From Streptomyces sp. NBRC 110035 (GTDB taxonomy: Bacteria > Actinomycetota > Actinomycetes > Streptomycetales > Streptomycetaceae): a stretch of 64,000 bases of DNA. The notes beneath the pieces were generated by a model. The model searched no databases, was not told the origin of the DNA, and saw only the letters and a program-made list of their open reading frames with translations. Where the stretch lies: the NCBI RefSeq assembly GCF_000829695.1, contig NZ_BBNN01000020.1:186001-250000 (forward strand), written 5' to 3'. Positions 20,228 to 33,122 of the stretch are shown here, piece by piece. Position 1 is the stretch's first letter; every line of letters begins with the position of its first letter. The translations under genes and the position numbers were made by a program.

Positions 20228-21820
20228 ATGGCGGAGCTCACGATCCGGCCGGAGGAGATCCGGGACGCACTGGAGAACTTCGTCCAGTCGTACAAGCCGG
20301 ACGCGGCCTCGCGCGAGGAAGTCGGCACGGTCACCGTCGCCGGCGACGGCATCGCCAAGATCGAGGGTCTTCCCTCGGCCATGGCCAACGAGCTGCTGAA
20401 GTTCGAGGACGGCACCCTCGGCCTCGCCCTCAACCTCGAGGAGCGCGAGATCGGTGCCGTCGTCCTCGGTGAGTTCAGCGGCATCGAAGAGGGCCAGCCG
20501 GTCTCCCGCACCGGCGAGGTCCTGTCCGTCGCCGTGGGCGAGGGCTACCTCGGCCGCGTGGTCGACCCGCTCGGCACCCCGATCGACGGCCTCGGCGAGA
20601 TCGAGACCGAGGGCCGCCGCGCCCTCGAACTGCAGGCCCCCACGGTCATGCAGCGCAAGTCGGTGCACGAGCCGATGGAGACGGGCTACAAGGCCGTCGA
20701 CGCCATGACCCCGGTCGGCCGCGGCCAGCGTCAGCTGATCATCGGCGACCGCGGCACCGGCAAGACCGCGCTGGCCGTGGACACGATCATCAACCAGCGT
20801 GACAACTGGCGCTCCGGCGACGTGAACAAGCAGGTCCGCTGCATCTACGTCGCCATCGGCCAGAAGGGCTCCACCATCGCGTCGGTCCGCCGCGCGCTGG
20901 AGGAGAACGGCGCCCTGGAGTACACGACCATCGTCGCCGCCCCGGCGTCCGACCCGGCCGGCTTCAAGTACCTGGCGCCCTACACCGGCTCGGCCATCGG
21001 CCAGCAGTGGATGTACGAGGGCAAGCACGTCCTCATCATCTTCGACGACCTGTCGAAGCAGGCCGACGCCTACCGCGCCGTCTCCCTGCTGCTGCGCCGC
21101 CCGCCGGGCCGTGAGGCCTACCCGGGCGACGTCTTCTACCTGCACTCCCGCCTGCTGGAGCGCTGCGCCAAGCTCTCCGACGAGATGGGCGCCGGCTCGA
21201 TGACCGGTCTGCCGATCGTCGAGACCAAGGCCAACGACGTGTCGGCGTTCATCCCGACCAACGTCATCTCCATCACCGACGGCCAGTGCTTCCTGGAGTC
21301 CGACCTGTTCAACGCCGGTCAGCGCCCGGCCCTGAACGTCGGTATCTCGGTCTCCCGCGTCGGTGGCTCCGCCCAGCACAAGGCGATGAAGCAGGTCTCC
21401 GGCCGGCTGCGCGTGGACCTCGCCCAGTTCCGTGAGCTGGAGGCGTTCGCCGCCTTCGGTTCCGACCTGGACGCCGCGTCGAAGGCGCAGCTGGAGCGCG
21501 GTCAGCGCATGGTCGAGCTGCTGAAGCAGGACCAGTACCAGCCGATGTCCACCGAGGACCAGGTCGTCTCCGTCTGGGCCGGCACCACCGGCAGGATGGA
21601 CGAGGTGCCGGTCGCCGACATCCGCCGCTTCGAGAAGGAGCTGCTGGAGTACCTGCACCGCAGTGAGCAGGGCCTCATGACCTCCATCCGTGAGGGCGGC
21701 AAGATGTCGGACGACACCCTCCAGGCCGTGGGCGACGCGGTCGCGGCCTTCAAGAAGCAGTTCGAGACGAGCGACGGCAAGCTGCTCGGCGAGGACGCCC
21801 CGGCCGCTGCCGCCAAGTGA
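20228..21820 (+). CDS. atpA: F1Fo ATP synthase subunit alpha
   Basis: 530 residues from the ATG at 20228, preceded by AGGAGAGCAGGG; an in-frame extension to 20132 is not family sequence. Walker [10 protein letters not shown] (about 172-180), the catalytic arginine region SRVGGSAQ, and the C-terminal helical domain are present. It is the non-catalytic nucleotide-binding subunit. A 175-bp gap after atpH contains no gene. Confidence 0.98.
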   Translation: MAELTIRPEEIRDALENFVQSYKPDAASREEVGTVTVAGDGIAKIEGLPSAMANELLKFEDGTLGLALNLEEREIGAVVLGEFSGIEEGQPVSRTGEVLSVAVGEGYLGRVVDPLGTPIDGLGEIETEGRRALELQAPTVMQRKSVHEPMETGYKAVDAMTPVGRGQRQLIIGDRGTGKTALAVDTIINQRDNWRSGDVNKQVRCIYVAIGQKGSTIASVRRALEENGALEYTTIVAAPASDPAGFKYLAPYTGSAIGQQWMYEGKHVLIIFDDLSKQADAYRAVSLLLRRPPGREAYPGDVFYLHSRLLERCAKLSDEMGAGSMTGLPIVETKANDVSAFIPTNVISITDGQCFLESDLFNAGQRPALNVGISVSRVGGSAQHKAMKQVSGRLRVDLAQFRELEAFAAFGSDLDAASKAQLERGQRMVELLKQDQYQPMSTEDQVVSVWAGTTGRMDEVPVADIRRFEKELLEYLHRSEQGLMTSIREGGKMSDDTLQAVGDAVAAFKKQFETSDGKLLGEDAPAAAAK

Positions 21821-21843
21821 CGTCCAAGGAAGGGACCTGACTC

Positions 21844-24221
<2,378 letters not shown>

Positions 24222-24240
24222 GCCACGTGCTCGAGTGAGA

Positions 24241-24266
24241 GGGGGGCGGGCACCGTCCCGCCCCCC
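24241..24266 (+). terminator. GC hairpin between atpD and atpC
   Basis: Perfect 10-bp arms GGGGGGCGGG (24241-24250) and CCCGCCCCCC (24257-24266) with a 6-nt loop, 19 bp after the atpD stop. It may act as a partial terminator or an RNA-stabilising element that sets epsilon lower or the upstream message higher. Confidence 0.6.
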
Positions 24267-24334
24267 GATCCACGCCCACTAGACTTGTAACCAACACCCG
24301 GCGGACCTGCCGGGTGGTGACCCGAGGAGCCATC

Positions 24335-24712
24335 TTGGCTGCTGAGCTGCACGTCGCGCTGGTCGCGGCCGACCGAGAGGTCTGGTCCGGGGAGGCCACC
24401 CTGGTCGTCGCGCGCACCACGTCCGGCGACATCGGCGTCATGCCCGGTCACCAGCCGCTGCTGGGTGTGCTGGAGTCGGGCCCGGTGACCATCCGTACGA
24501 ACGACGGCGGGACGGTCGTCGCCGCGGTGCACGGCGGTTTCCTCTCGTTCGCCGACGACAAGCTGTCGGTGCTGGCGGAGATCGCCGAGCTGTCGCACGA
24601 GATCGACGTCCAGCGTGCCGAGCGGGCGCTCGACCGTGCGAAGTCGGACGCCGACGCCTCTGCGGAGCGTCGCGCGGACGTTCGCCTGCGGGCCGCTGCG
24701 GCGGGCCGCTGA
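24335..24712 (+). CDS. atpC: F1Fo ATP synthase subunit epsilon
   Basis: 125 residues from a TTG at 24335 with GAGGAG 5 nt upstream. The N-terminal beta-barrel has TSGDIGVMPGHQPLLGVL, and the C-terminal two-helix region (EIDVQRAERALDRAKSDAD) is present, so the inhibitory helices are retained. Last gene of the operon. Confidence 0.95.
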   Translation: MAAELHVALVAADREVWSGEATLVVARTTSGDIGVMPGHQPLLGVLESGPVTIRTNDGGTVVAAVHGGFLSFADDKLSVLAEIAELSHEIDVQRAERALDRAKSDADASAERRADVRLRAAAAGR

Positions 24713-24778
24713 ACGACCGGGGTGCCCGAGGCGCCTTCCGAGCCGTTTAGGCTCTGAGGGAGCCGTACGATGACGTCA

Positions 24779-24826
24779 CTCAGCCGCGGCTGGGACCGGA
24801 GCGATCCGGACCCGGTCGCGGCTGAG
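24779..24826 (+). terminator. hairpin terminator of the atp operon
   Basis: Arms CTCAGCCGCG (24779-24788) and CGCGGCTGAG (24817-24826) enclose a second GGACCGG/CCGGACC-type pairing, 66 bp after the atpC stop. Confidence 0.65.
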
Positions 24827-24882
24827 GCAGATCTGGATGATTTTTCCGTTCCGTTACCTAGGAGACGAGGAGGTCGGTGTCG

Positions 24883-25329
24883 ATGGTCCTCGCTCTGACT
24901 GTGTGCGGAAGTGTCGTGGCGCTCGTGGTGGTGGGCCTCTTCGTCTTCGGTCTGCGCCGCCGCCTCATCCAGCGTTCCGGCGGGACCTTCGACTGCAGCC
25001 TGCGCTGGGACGCCCCCGAACCGGGCGACTCCGGCGGCAAGGGCTGGGCGTACGGGGTGGCCCGCTACAACGGGGACCGGGTGGAGTGGTTCCGGGTCTT
25101 CTCCTACGCCCCGCGCCCGCGCCGGGTCCTGGAGCGCTCGGTGATCGAGGTGGCCGGCCGCCGGGTGCCCGAGGGCGAGGAGGAGCTGGCGCTGCTGTCG
25201 GACGCGGTGATCCTCGCCTGTCTGTACCGGGGCAGGCGGCTGGAGCTCGCGATGAGCGACGACGCGCTGACCGGCTTCCTCGCCTGGCTGGAGGCGGCCC
25301 CGCCCGGCCAGAGGGTGAACGTGGCGTAG
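24883..25329 (+). CDS. DUF2550 domain-containing membrane protein
   Basis: 148 residues from the ATG at 24883, 9 nt after GAGGAGG; the GTG at 24877 would leave only a 3-nt spacer. One N-terminal membrane helix (about 3-22) is followed by a cytoplasmic domain with RRRLIQRSGGTFDCSLRW, the start of the DUF2550 family, found directly after atpC in actinobacteria. Function unknown; single gene ending at a shared terminator with chiC. Confidence 0.88.
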   Translation: MVLALTVCGSVVALVVVGLFVFGLRRRLIQRSGGTFDCSLRWDAPEPGDSGGKGWAYGVARYNGDRVEWFRVFSYAPRPRRVLERSVIEVAGRRVPEGEEELALLSDAVILACLYRGRRLELAMSDDALTGFLAWLEAAPPGQRVNVA

Positions 25330-25346
25330 CCGGGCGCCGACACACG

Positions 25347-25379
25347 GGTGCTCCCCCGGACCGGGTCCGGGGGAGCACC
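25347..25379. terminator. bidirectional terminator between DUF2550 gene and chiC
   Basis: An almost loop-less perfect hairpin with 16-bp arms: GGTGCTCCCCCGGACC (25347-25362) and GGTCCGGGGGAGCACC (25364-25379). It lies between two convergent genes. Confidence 0.85.
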
Positions 25380-25410
25380 TCTGCCGTGCGGGGTCCTGCG
25401 GACCCGCGGT

Positions 25411-27234
<1,824 letters not shown>

Positions 27235-27312
27235 GCTGCGCCTCCTTTGTGAGGCCGGATGTCGTCGCGGGCATGACTGAGCCATCACACCCGCGGTGCC
27301 GTGAGGATAGAA

Positions 27313-27346
27313 AGGTCTGGACCACGGGTCAATAGGTCTGGACCAC
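27313..27346 (-). promoter_or_regulatory. direct-repeat chitinase operators (DasR-type half-palindromes)
   Basis: AGGTCTGGACCAC occurs at 27313-27325 and identically at 27334-27346, 21 bp apart centre to centre (two helical turns). Each copy matches the core TGGTCTAGACCA of DasR-responsive elements and of the direct repeats known before Streptomyces chitinase genes. Located between chiR and chiC, about 80-110 bp before the chiC start. Confidence 0.85.
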
Positions 27347-27353
27347 TAGGCCG

Positions 27354-28004
27354 TCACGGCCCCTGGACGCCCAACTCCTGTGCGAGTACCGCCGCCTGCA
27401 CCCGGCTGCGCAGGCCCAGCTTCCCCAGAAGGCGGCTGACGTGCGTCTTCACCGTGGCCTCCGCCATGTCGAGACGCTCCGCGACACCGGCGTTGGACAG
27501 GCCCTCGCCGAGACAGGCCAGCACCTCCCGCTCACGCCGGGTCAGGGAGTCCAGCACCGACAGATCGGCCGCGGCCGCGCGGGCGGGCTTCGCCGCGAAC
27601 TCGGCGATCAGCCGTCGGGTGACGGCCGGGGCGACGATCCCCTCCCCGCGCGCCACCGTGCGCACGGCCGCGATGAGGTCCTTCGCCTCCGTGTTCTTCA
27701 GCAGGAACCCCGAGGCCCCGGCCCGCAGCGCCCCGAAGACGTACTCGTCGAGATCGAAGGTGGTCAGCACCAGCACGTCGGCGAGCTCCTCCGCGACCAC
27801 CTGCCGGGTGGCCGCCACCCCGTCCAGGCGCGGCATCTGGACATCCATCAGCACCACGTCCGGCCGCAGTTCGCGGGCGAGGGCCACCGCCTGCTCGCCG
27901 TCCGCCGCCTCGCCCGCCACCTCGATGTCGGGCGCGCTGCGCAGGATCAGCACCAGCCCGGCGCGGACGGCCGACTGGTCCTCGGCGACCAGGACGCGGA
28001 TCAT
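27354..28004 (-). CDS. chiR: response regulator, NarL/LuxR family (ChiR)
   Basis: 216 residues. Receiver domain with acidic pocket Glu8-Asp9, phospho-acceptor Asp54 (VVLMDVQMPRLDG) and Lys in FLLKNTEA; C-terminal LuxR helix-turn-helix (LTRREREVLACLGEGLSNAGVAERL). It overlaps the kinase gene by 4 bp and precedes chiC on the same strand. By position it is ChiR, which activates chiC in S. coelicolor; the direct target here is inferred. Confidence 0.9.
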   Translation of the reverse strand: MIRVLVAEDQSAVRAGLVLILRSAPDIEVAGEAADGEQAVALARELRPDVVLMDVQMPRLDGVAATRQVVAEELADVLVLTTFDLDEYVFGALRAGASGFLLKNTEAKDLIAAVRTVARGEGIVAPAVTRRLIAEFAAKPARAAAADLSVLDSLTRREREVLACLGEGLSNAGVAERLDMAEATVKTHVSRLLGKLGLRSRVQAAVLAQELGVQGP

Positions 28005-29251
28005 GCGGTCTCTCCTCGGAGGGTGGGCGCGGGGGTGGTGGCCGTGGCGTCGGCGGGGGGGGGGCCGGAGAGGGGCAGGGAGGCGTGCACGACCCAGGTC
28101 CCGGGCCGCGCGGAGCCGCCGCCGTCCCCAGGGCCGGCCTCGAAGGTGCCGTGCAGCAGGGCGACCCGTTCCCGCATCCCCACCAGACCGGCCCCGGAGC
28201 CCGGGGCGCGCGGGGCGTCCCGGTCGCCGTACGGGCTGACCACGCGGATGTCCAGGGCGCCGGCCTCGTGGCGCAGCCGCACGGTGACCGGCCCCCGGCC
28301 GGCGTGCTTCAGCGCGTTGGTCAGCGACTCCTGCACGATCCGGTACGCGGCGAGCTCCACCGGCGGCGGGACGTCACCGTGCGCGGCGTCGGGCAGCGGG
28401 TCGAAGGCGACGTCCAGGCCGTTGGTGCGGGCCCCCTCCACCAGGGAGCCGAGACCGTCGAGGGTCGGGGTGGCGGCCGGCTCCCGGTCGTCGTGGTGGC
28501 GCAGGATGCCGATGAGGCGGCGCATCTCGGCCAGCCCCTGGACGCTGTTCTCCCGGATCACGGCGAGCGCGTCCCGGGAGGCGGCCTCGTCGTCCAGGGA
28601 GAGCGCGGCGGTGGAGTGAATGGCGATCGCGGACAGGTGGTTGGCGACCATGTCGTGCAACTCCCGTGCCATCCGCGAGCGTTCCGCGGTCACCGCCTGG
28701 GTGCGGTCCATCTCGGCCAGCAGCGCGGTCTGCTCGGCGCGCAGCCGGGCGGTCTCGGCGGCCTCGCGGTGGTTGCGCACGATCAGCCCGGTCGACGCGG
28801 GCGTGAACGCGACGACGCCGACGGCCACCCCGACCAGCAGTGCCTCGGGCACCCGCCACACCGCGTACGGCACCAGCGCCCCCGCGACCGTGAGCAGCGC
28901 GGTGATCCGCGGGAGGAGGCGGGCGGCGGCGGGCGTGCCGTACAGGACGGCGGCGTACATCAGGTCGGTGTACATGATGATCGTGACCAGGCTGCCCTGG
29001 GTGAGTCCGTCGGCGAGCAGCGCGGCCGTGCCGGTGAGCAGCGCGGTGCGCGGGGCGCTGCGGCGCAGCAGCTCGCAGCCGGCGATCACGACGAGCGGGA
29101 CCAGGAGCGGCCACCTGCCGTCGAAGACCACGTAGGCTTCGTCGGCGGGCCGCATGCCCAGCCCGATGCCCCACAGCAGCAGCCCGCCGGACAGTCCGGC
29201 GAGCGAGGCCCACACGTCGAAGCGGTGGGGCCGGGGAAGTCGTGGGGCCAT
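28001..29251 (-). CDS. chiS: sensor histidine kinase, HisKA_3 type (ChiS)
   Basis: 416 residues from the ATG at 29251 (family sequence MAPRLPRPHRF begins here). Five to six membrane helices (about 12-160) without a large extracellular domain, then a HisKA_3 dimerisation helix with ARELHDMVANHLSAI (phospho-accepting His) and an ATPase domain ending with GAGLVGMRERV. It is translationally coupled to the response regulator. The small sensory part suggests membrane-intrinsic sensing rather than direct chitin binding. Confidence 0.9.
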   Translation of the reverse strand: MAPRLPRPHRFDVWASLAGLSGGLLLWGIGLGMRPADEAYVVFDGRWPLLVPLVVIAGCELLRRSAPRTALLTGTAALLADGLTQGSLVTIIMYTDLMYAAVLYGTPAAARLLPRITALLTVAGALVPYAVWRVPEALLVGVAVGVVAFTPASTGLIVRNHREAAETARLRAEQTALLAEMDRTQAVTAERSRMARELHDMVANHLSAIAIHSTAALSLDDEAASRDALAVIRENSVQGLAEMRRLIGILRHHDDREPAATPTLDGLGSLVEGARTNGLDVAFDPLPDAAHGDVPPPVELAAYRIVQESLTNALKHAGRGPVTVRLRHEAGALDIRVVSPYGDRDAPRAPGSGAGLVGMRERVALLHGTFEAGPGDGGGSARPGTWVVHASLPLSGPPPADATATTPAPTLRGETA

Positions 29252-29413
29252 GACTCCATCCAACACGCTGAGCGCGGCCGTCGCCTGATGCCCGAGAACG
29301 GTCCTCGGCGGCGCTGTACTGCACCTTTCGATGTACGGGGAGTTCATCGGCGGCGACGACGCCGGCGGCCGGTGCGCACGGGAGCCTGAAAGGGTGACCG
29401 AGAGGAGCCAACC

Positions 29414-29998
29414 GTGATCGTCGCCCTGATCGTCGCCTGTGAGATCGGCTTCTGGGTGCTGCTGGCCGCCGGACTGGCCTTCCGCTACCTGCTGAGAATG
29501 CCGCGCACCGGACTGGCGCTGCTGCTGTGCGAGCCGCTGCTGGAGGTCGTCCTGCTGGTCGCCACCGCGGTCGACCTCAGGAACGGCGCCGAGCCGGGCT
29601 GGGCGCACGGCCTGGCCGCGCTGTACATCGGCTACACCGTGGGGCACGGCCACCGCACCGTGAAGTGGCTGGACGGCCATGCCGCCCACCGCTTCGGCGG
29701 CGCCCCGAAGCCGGCCGGACCACCGCGCCACGGGACGGCCCGCGCCCGGTACGAGACCAAGCTGTGGCTGGGCACGCTGGCGGGCGCCGCCGTGGCCGTC
29801 GCACTGCTCCAGCTCGCCGTCTGGTACGTCGGCGACGCGGGCCGTACCGGCCCGCTGGAGGACTGGCGCGTCACCGCCCTGCGCATCACCGCGATCCACG
29901 GCGTGGTGGCCCTGGCCCACTGGGTCTGGCCGAAGAAGGACCCGGCGGGGGAGTCCCGGGCCGGGACGGACACCGGCAAGGAGCGTGTGGGCCGGTGA
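29414..29998 (+). CDS. hypothetical membrane protein
   Basis: 194 residues from a GTG at 29414, divergent from chiS. Predicted helices at about 3-25, 32-52, 64-80 and, after a polar loop, 115-137 and 152-168; the C-terminus is charged. No catalytic motif is recognised. It overlaps the next small gene by 4 bp (GTGA), so the two probably work together. Confidence 0.8.
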   Translation: MIVALIVACEIGFWVLLAAGLAFRYLLRMPRTGLALLLCEPLLEVVLLVATAVDLRNGAEPGWAHGLAALYIGYTVGHGHRTVKWLDGHAAHRFGGAPKPAGPPRHGTARARYETKLWLGTLAGAAVAVALLQLAVWYVGDAGRTGPLEDWRVTALRITAIHGVVALAHWVWPKKDPAGESRAGTDTGKERVGR

Positions 29999-30192
29999 AC
30001 CGGGCGTCCAGGAATCTCCTCGCGGGGGCCGCCACACTGGTGGCGGGCCTGGGACTGTGGCTGTTCGACGGGGGAGTGGACCTGCCCCTGGTCACCCCCG
30101 CCAAGGTGGGGGTGGTGATGATGTGCGTCGGCGGGGCGGAGGTCCTGCTGGGCCTGTACCGGGCCGCGCGGACCGCGGCCGGGTCCCGGTAG
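29995..30192 (+). CDS. small two-helix membrane protein (DUF5708-like)
   Basis: 65 residues from a GTG overlapping the previous stop, with AAGGAG 12 nt upstream. Two hydrophobic segments: NLLAGAATLVAGLGLWLF (8-25) and VGVVMMCVGGAEVLLGLY (38-55). Length and pattern resemble the DUF5708 family of streptomycetes; function unknown. Confidence 0.75.
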   Translation: MNRASRNLLAGAATLVAGLGLWLFDGGVDLPLVTPAKVGVVMMCVGGAEVLLGLYRAARTAAGSR

Positions 30193-30230
30193 GGCGTGCT
30201 GCGGGAGCGGCGTCGTCCGCCCGGAGGGCG

Positions 30231-30340
30231 GGCCCGCGGCGTCCGGCACGGTGCATCGCAAGGCGGAGGGCCGTCCGCGTACCAGGTGTACGCGGACGGC
30301 CCCACACCACGGCGAGGTGCCGTGCCGGACGCCGCGGGCC
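30231..30340. repeat. nested double palindrome (cruciform-like or MITE-like element)
   Basis: Outer arms of 21 bp are perfect: 30231-30251 pairs with 30320-30340 (starts GGCCCGCGGCGTCC, mirror ends GGACGCCGCGGGCC), extending three more pairs in RNA through G-U. Inside them is a second perfect stem of 15 bp: GGGCCGTCCGCGTAC (30268-30282) and GTACGCGGACGGCCC (30288-30302) with loop CAGGT. It lies between the small membrane protein and the convergent pduO gene, so it could terminate both, but it is much larger than a normal terminator. Its right end resembles 51169-51194. Confidence 0.85.
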
Positions 30341-30370
30341 GGACGGGACTTCCGGAACACGCCCTGGGGC

Positions 30371-30943
30371 TCAGCGCTCCCCGCCCGGCACCCACAGCAC
30401 GTCGCCGGTCTCCCTGTTGGCGATGCGCGCCAGGATGAACAGGAGGTCGGAGAGGCGGTTGAGATAGGTGGCGGTGAGGGCGTTCATCGTGTCGCCGTGC
30501 GCCTCCAGCGCGGCCCACGTGGAGCGCTCCGCGCGGCGGACCACCGTGCACGCCTGGTGGAGCAGGGCGGCACCCGCCGTCCCGCCCGGCAGGATGAAGG
30601 AGCGGAGCTTCTCCAGCTGCCCGTTGAAGCGGTCGCAGTCCGCCTCCAGCCGGTCCACGTAGAACTGTTCGACCCGCAGCGGCGGGTACTCCGGGTTCTC
30701 CACGACCGGCGTCGACAGGTCGGCGCCCACGTCGAACAGGTCGTTCTGGACGCGGGTGAGGACCGCGACGACCTCCGCCTCCAGGCCGCCCAGGGCGATC
30801 GCCGCGCCGATCACCGCGTTCGCCTCGTTGGCGTCGGCGTAGGCGGAGATCCGCAGATCGGTCTTGGGGACCCGGCTCATGTCGCCCAGGTTCGTGGTGC
30901 CCCTGTCACCGGTCCTGGTGTAGATGCGCGTCAGATTGACCAT
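30371..30943 (-). CDS. cob(I)yrinic acid a,c-diamide adenosyltransferase (PduO type)
   Basis: 190 residues. It adenosylates cob(I)alamin with ATP to give coenzyme B12, needed by mutases such as IcmA in this window. PduO motifs are IYTRTGDRGTTNLGD (ATP site), RVQNDLFDVGADLSTP, FILPGGTAGAALLHQACTVVRRAER with the conserved Arg and Glu, and NRLSDLLFILAR. The start is the ATG at 30943. It ends next to the nested palindrome. Confidence 0.95.
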   Translation of the reverse strand: MVNLTRIYTRTGDRGTTNLGDMSRVPKTDLRISAYADANEANAVIGAAIALGGLEAEVVAVLTRVQNDLFDVGADLSTPVVENPEYPPLRVEQFYVDRLEADCDRFNGQLEKLRSFILPGGTAGAALLHQACTVVRRAERSTWAALEAHGDTMNALTATYLNRLSDLLFILARIANRETGDVLWVPGGER

Positions 30944-31049
30944 GCGGCCAAGCCTAGTTGCGCCCGGGCACGGCGGACACGGTGGGCGGGTCCGTACCGG
31001 GGACCGCCCGCCGTGCCCGCCGCGCGGCGCCGGGTGCCGGACCGGTCCG

Positions 31050-31784
31050 TCAGATGCCGCGGGTGGGGGCCGACCAGTACGGCGACGGGTCGTGGGCCAC
31101 GTGGACGTGGTCGTTGTGGCCGGGGCAGCCGGGGCCGAGGATCTCCGAGAAGCCGTGGGTCCTGCTCTGCCCGGCGAGGGTGCAGAAGCCCGGGGAGCCG
31201 ACCAGGTCGGCCGCGTCTCCGTAGAGGTGACGGCTGGTCGAGGAGCCGCCGACCGCGTTGTTGCAGGCGTAGGACCGGAAGCCGCTGGAGATGTTGATCG
31301 GCACGTCACCGAGCTGGCGCCGCATGGCCTCCAGCTTCCACATGGTCTTCAGGGCGTTCGCCCTGGCGGTGGCCGCCGGGACCGCTCCGCCCGACCAGGT
31401 GGAGTTGCACCGGTTGAGTTCGGCGTAGGTGAAGTGGACCGGCGTGCAGTCGGAGTCCTGGAGCGCGTAGATCCTGCTGAAGGTCGCCGGTCCGGCCACG
31501 CCGTCCGCGGCCAGCCCGTAGGCCGCCTGGAACTTCCTGACGGCGGCGGCGGTGCGGGCGCCGTACCGGCCGTCGTAGGAGAGGCGTTCGCCCGAGGTCA
31601 CCCAGCCCGCGACCCGGATCTGCAGCTGGGTCACGTCGTTGCCGGAGGAGCCCTGGGACAGCGTGCGGTTCCAGGTGTAGCAGTCGTCGGCGTGCGCCGT
31701 GCCCGCGGTGACACTCACACCGAGGACCGCGCCAGACATGACCATGATAAGGGAGAGGAGGGTTCGTGCCGCGCGTCTGAGCAT
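31050..31784 (-). CDS. secreted peptidase M15 (D-Ala-D-Ala carboxypeptidase type) with peptidoglycan-binding domain
   Basis: 244 residues. Signal peptide (about 1-32, cleavage after TAHA), a PG_binding_1 domain (about 38-105, GRYGARTAAAVRKFQAAYGL), and an M15_3 zinc peptidase domain with SRHLYGDAADL and HNDHVHVAH providing the metal ligands. Several Cys suggest disulfides. Likely acts on peptidoglycan cross-links or stem peptides outside the cell. Single gene, divergent from hbd. Confidence 0.9.
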   Translation of the reverse strand: MLRRAARTLLSLIMVMSGAVLGVSVTAGTAHADDCYTWNRTLSQGSSGNDVTQLQIRVAGWVTSGERLSYDGRYGARTAAAVRKFQAAYGLAADGVAGPATFSRIYALQDSDCTPVHFTYAELNRCNSTWSGGAVPAATARANALKTMWKLEAMRRQLGDVPINISSGFRSYACNNAVGGSSTSRHLYGDAADLVGSPGFCTLAGQSRTHGFSEILGPGCPGHNDHVHVAHDPSPYWSAPTRGI

Positions 31785-32119
31785 GGTGGCATCCCGGCCG
31801 TCGGTCGCTGGAGGGGGCGGTGCCGTCGGCCGGACGGCGATCGTCGACCAGCGTGCGCCACACCGCTACGCGCGTCAACAACGCGCCGGTGAATGCCCGG
31901 AGTTGACTGCGGGGGGATCCGGTGGGCGAACCCTGCCGTCCGTCACCGGCGGGGAGCCCCGCCGGAGTCGGGGACGGTACGGTCCTCGGGCGTGATCGGT
32001 GTCTCACGGCGTGAGACGTGACACGCATTACTAACCCCTCACACATCCGCTCGCGGACGCTAGTGTCCGCGAGTGACAGGCATGAACAGTGTGTGAGCGT
32101 TTCGAAGGGGAGTCGCACA
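31785..32119 (+). other. intergenic region upstream of hbd, with two palindromes
   Basis: 335 bp without a gene. GTCTCAC-ggc-GTGAGAC at 32001-32017 and CTCGCGGAC-gctagt-GTCCGCGAG at 32050-32073 are perfect inverted repeats lying 47-119 bp before the hbd start, typical positions for repressor operators. The regulators are unknown. Confidence 0.55.
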
Positions 32120-32968
32120 GTGGCACGGAAGCTCGCCGTCATCGGGGCCGGCCTCATGGGGTCCGGAATCGCCCAGGTCTCCGCCCAGGCGGGCTGGGAC
32201 GTCGTGCTGCGCGACGTCACCGACGAGGCGCTCGCCCGGGGCACCGACGGCATCAAGGCGTCGTACGACAGGTTCGTGGGCAAGGGCAGGCTCGAGGCCC
32301 ACGACGCCGACGCGGCCCTCGCCCGGATCACCGCGACCACCGACCTGGACGCCTGTGCCGGCGCGGACGTCGTGGTCGAGGCGGTCTTCGAGAAGCTCGA
32401 GGTCAAGCACGAGATCTTCCGAGCCCTGGACGGGATCGTGCGCGACGACACCGTCCTCGCCTCCAACACCTCCGCCATCCCGATCACCAAGATCGCGGCG
32501 GCGACCCGGCGCCCGGAGCGGGTCGTCGGCGTCCACTTCTTCTCGCCGGTGCCGATGATGCAGCTGTGCGAACTGGTCCGCGGCTACAAGACCAGCGACG
32601 AGACCCTCGCCGCCGCGCGTGGGTTCGCCGAGTCGGTCGGCAAGACCTGCATCGTCGTCAACCGCGACGTGGCCGGCTTCGTGACCACCCGCCTCATCTC
32701 CGCCCTCGTCGTCGAGGCCGCGAAGCTGTACGAGTCGGGTGTGGCGAGCGCCGAGGACATCGACCTGGCCTGCAAACTGGGCTTCGGCCACGCCATGGGA
32801 CCGCTGGCCACCGCCGACCTGACCGGCGTGGACATCCTGCTGCACGCCACCGGCAACATCTACACCGAGTCCCAGGACGAGAAGTTCGCCGCTCCCGAAC
32901 TGATGCGCCGGATGGTTGACGCGGGTGACATCGGCCGGAAGAGCGGGCAGGGCTTCTACACGTACTGA
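32120..32968 (+). CDS. hbd: 3-hydroxybutyryl-CoA dehydrogenase
   Basis: 282 residues from a GTG at 32120 (GAAGGGGAG upstream). It interconverts acetoacetyl-CoA and (S)-3-hydroxybutyryl-CoA. Rossmann fold AVIGAGLMGSGIAQ (6-19), NTSAIPIT, catalytic His-Glu pair region VGVHFFSPVPMMQLCELV, NRDVAGFVTTRL and GKKSG-like GRKSGQGFYTY C-terminus. Works in the same acyl-CoA route as the thiolase and IcmA elsewhere in the window. Confidence 0.95.
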   Translation: MARKLAVIGAGLMGSGIAQVSAQAGWDVVLRDVTDEALARGTDGIKASYDRFVGKGRLEAHDADAALARITATTDLDACAGADVVVEAVFEKLEVKHEIFRALDGIVRDDTVLASNTSAIPITKIAAATRRPERVVGVHFFSPVPMMQLCELVRGYKTSDETLAAARGFAESVGKTCIVVNRDVAGFVTTRLISALVVEAAKLYESGVASAEDIDLACKLGFGHAMGPLATADLTGVDILLHATGNIYTESQDEKFAAPELMRRMVDAGDIGRKSGQGFYTY

Positions 32969-33122
32969 TCAACCCGAACCCCCGGCCCGGTCACACGCCG
33001 GGGTGAATTCGGTATCGGTTCGCTTACGCGGGGCAACCTCCGCAGGCTCCACGCAGTCAGAGGTTGCATCACCGTCATGACCGAACCGCGGAGACACGAG
33101 ACGCACGCACCGGGGAGCGCAT

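Noticed and set aside
28001..30037. 678-residue version of the ChiS kinase
   Set aside because: The extra N-terminus runs through intergenic sequence and opposite the membrane-protein gene at 29414; the kinase begins at 29251.
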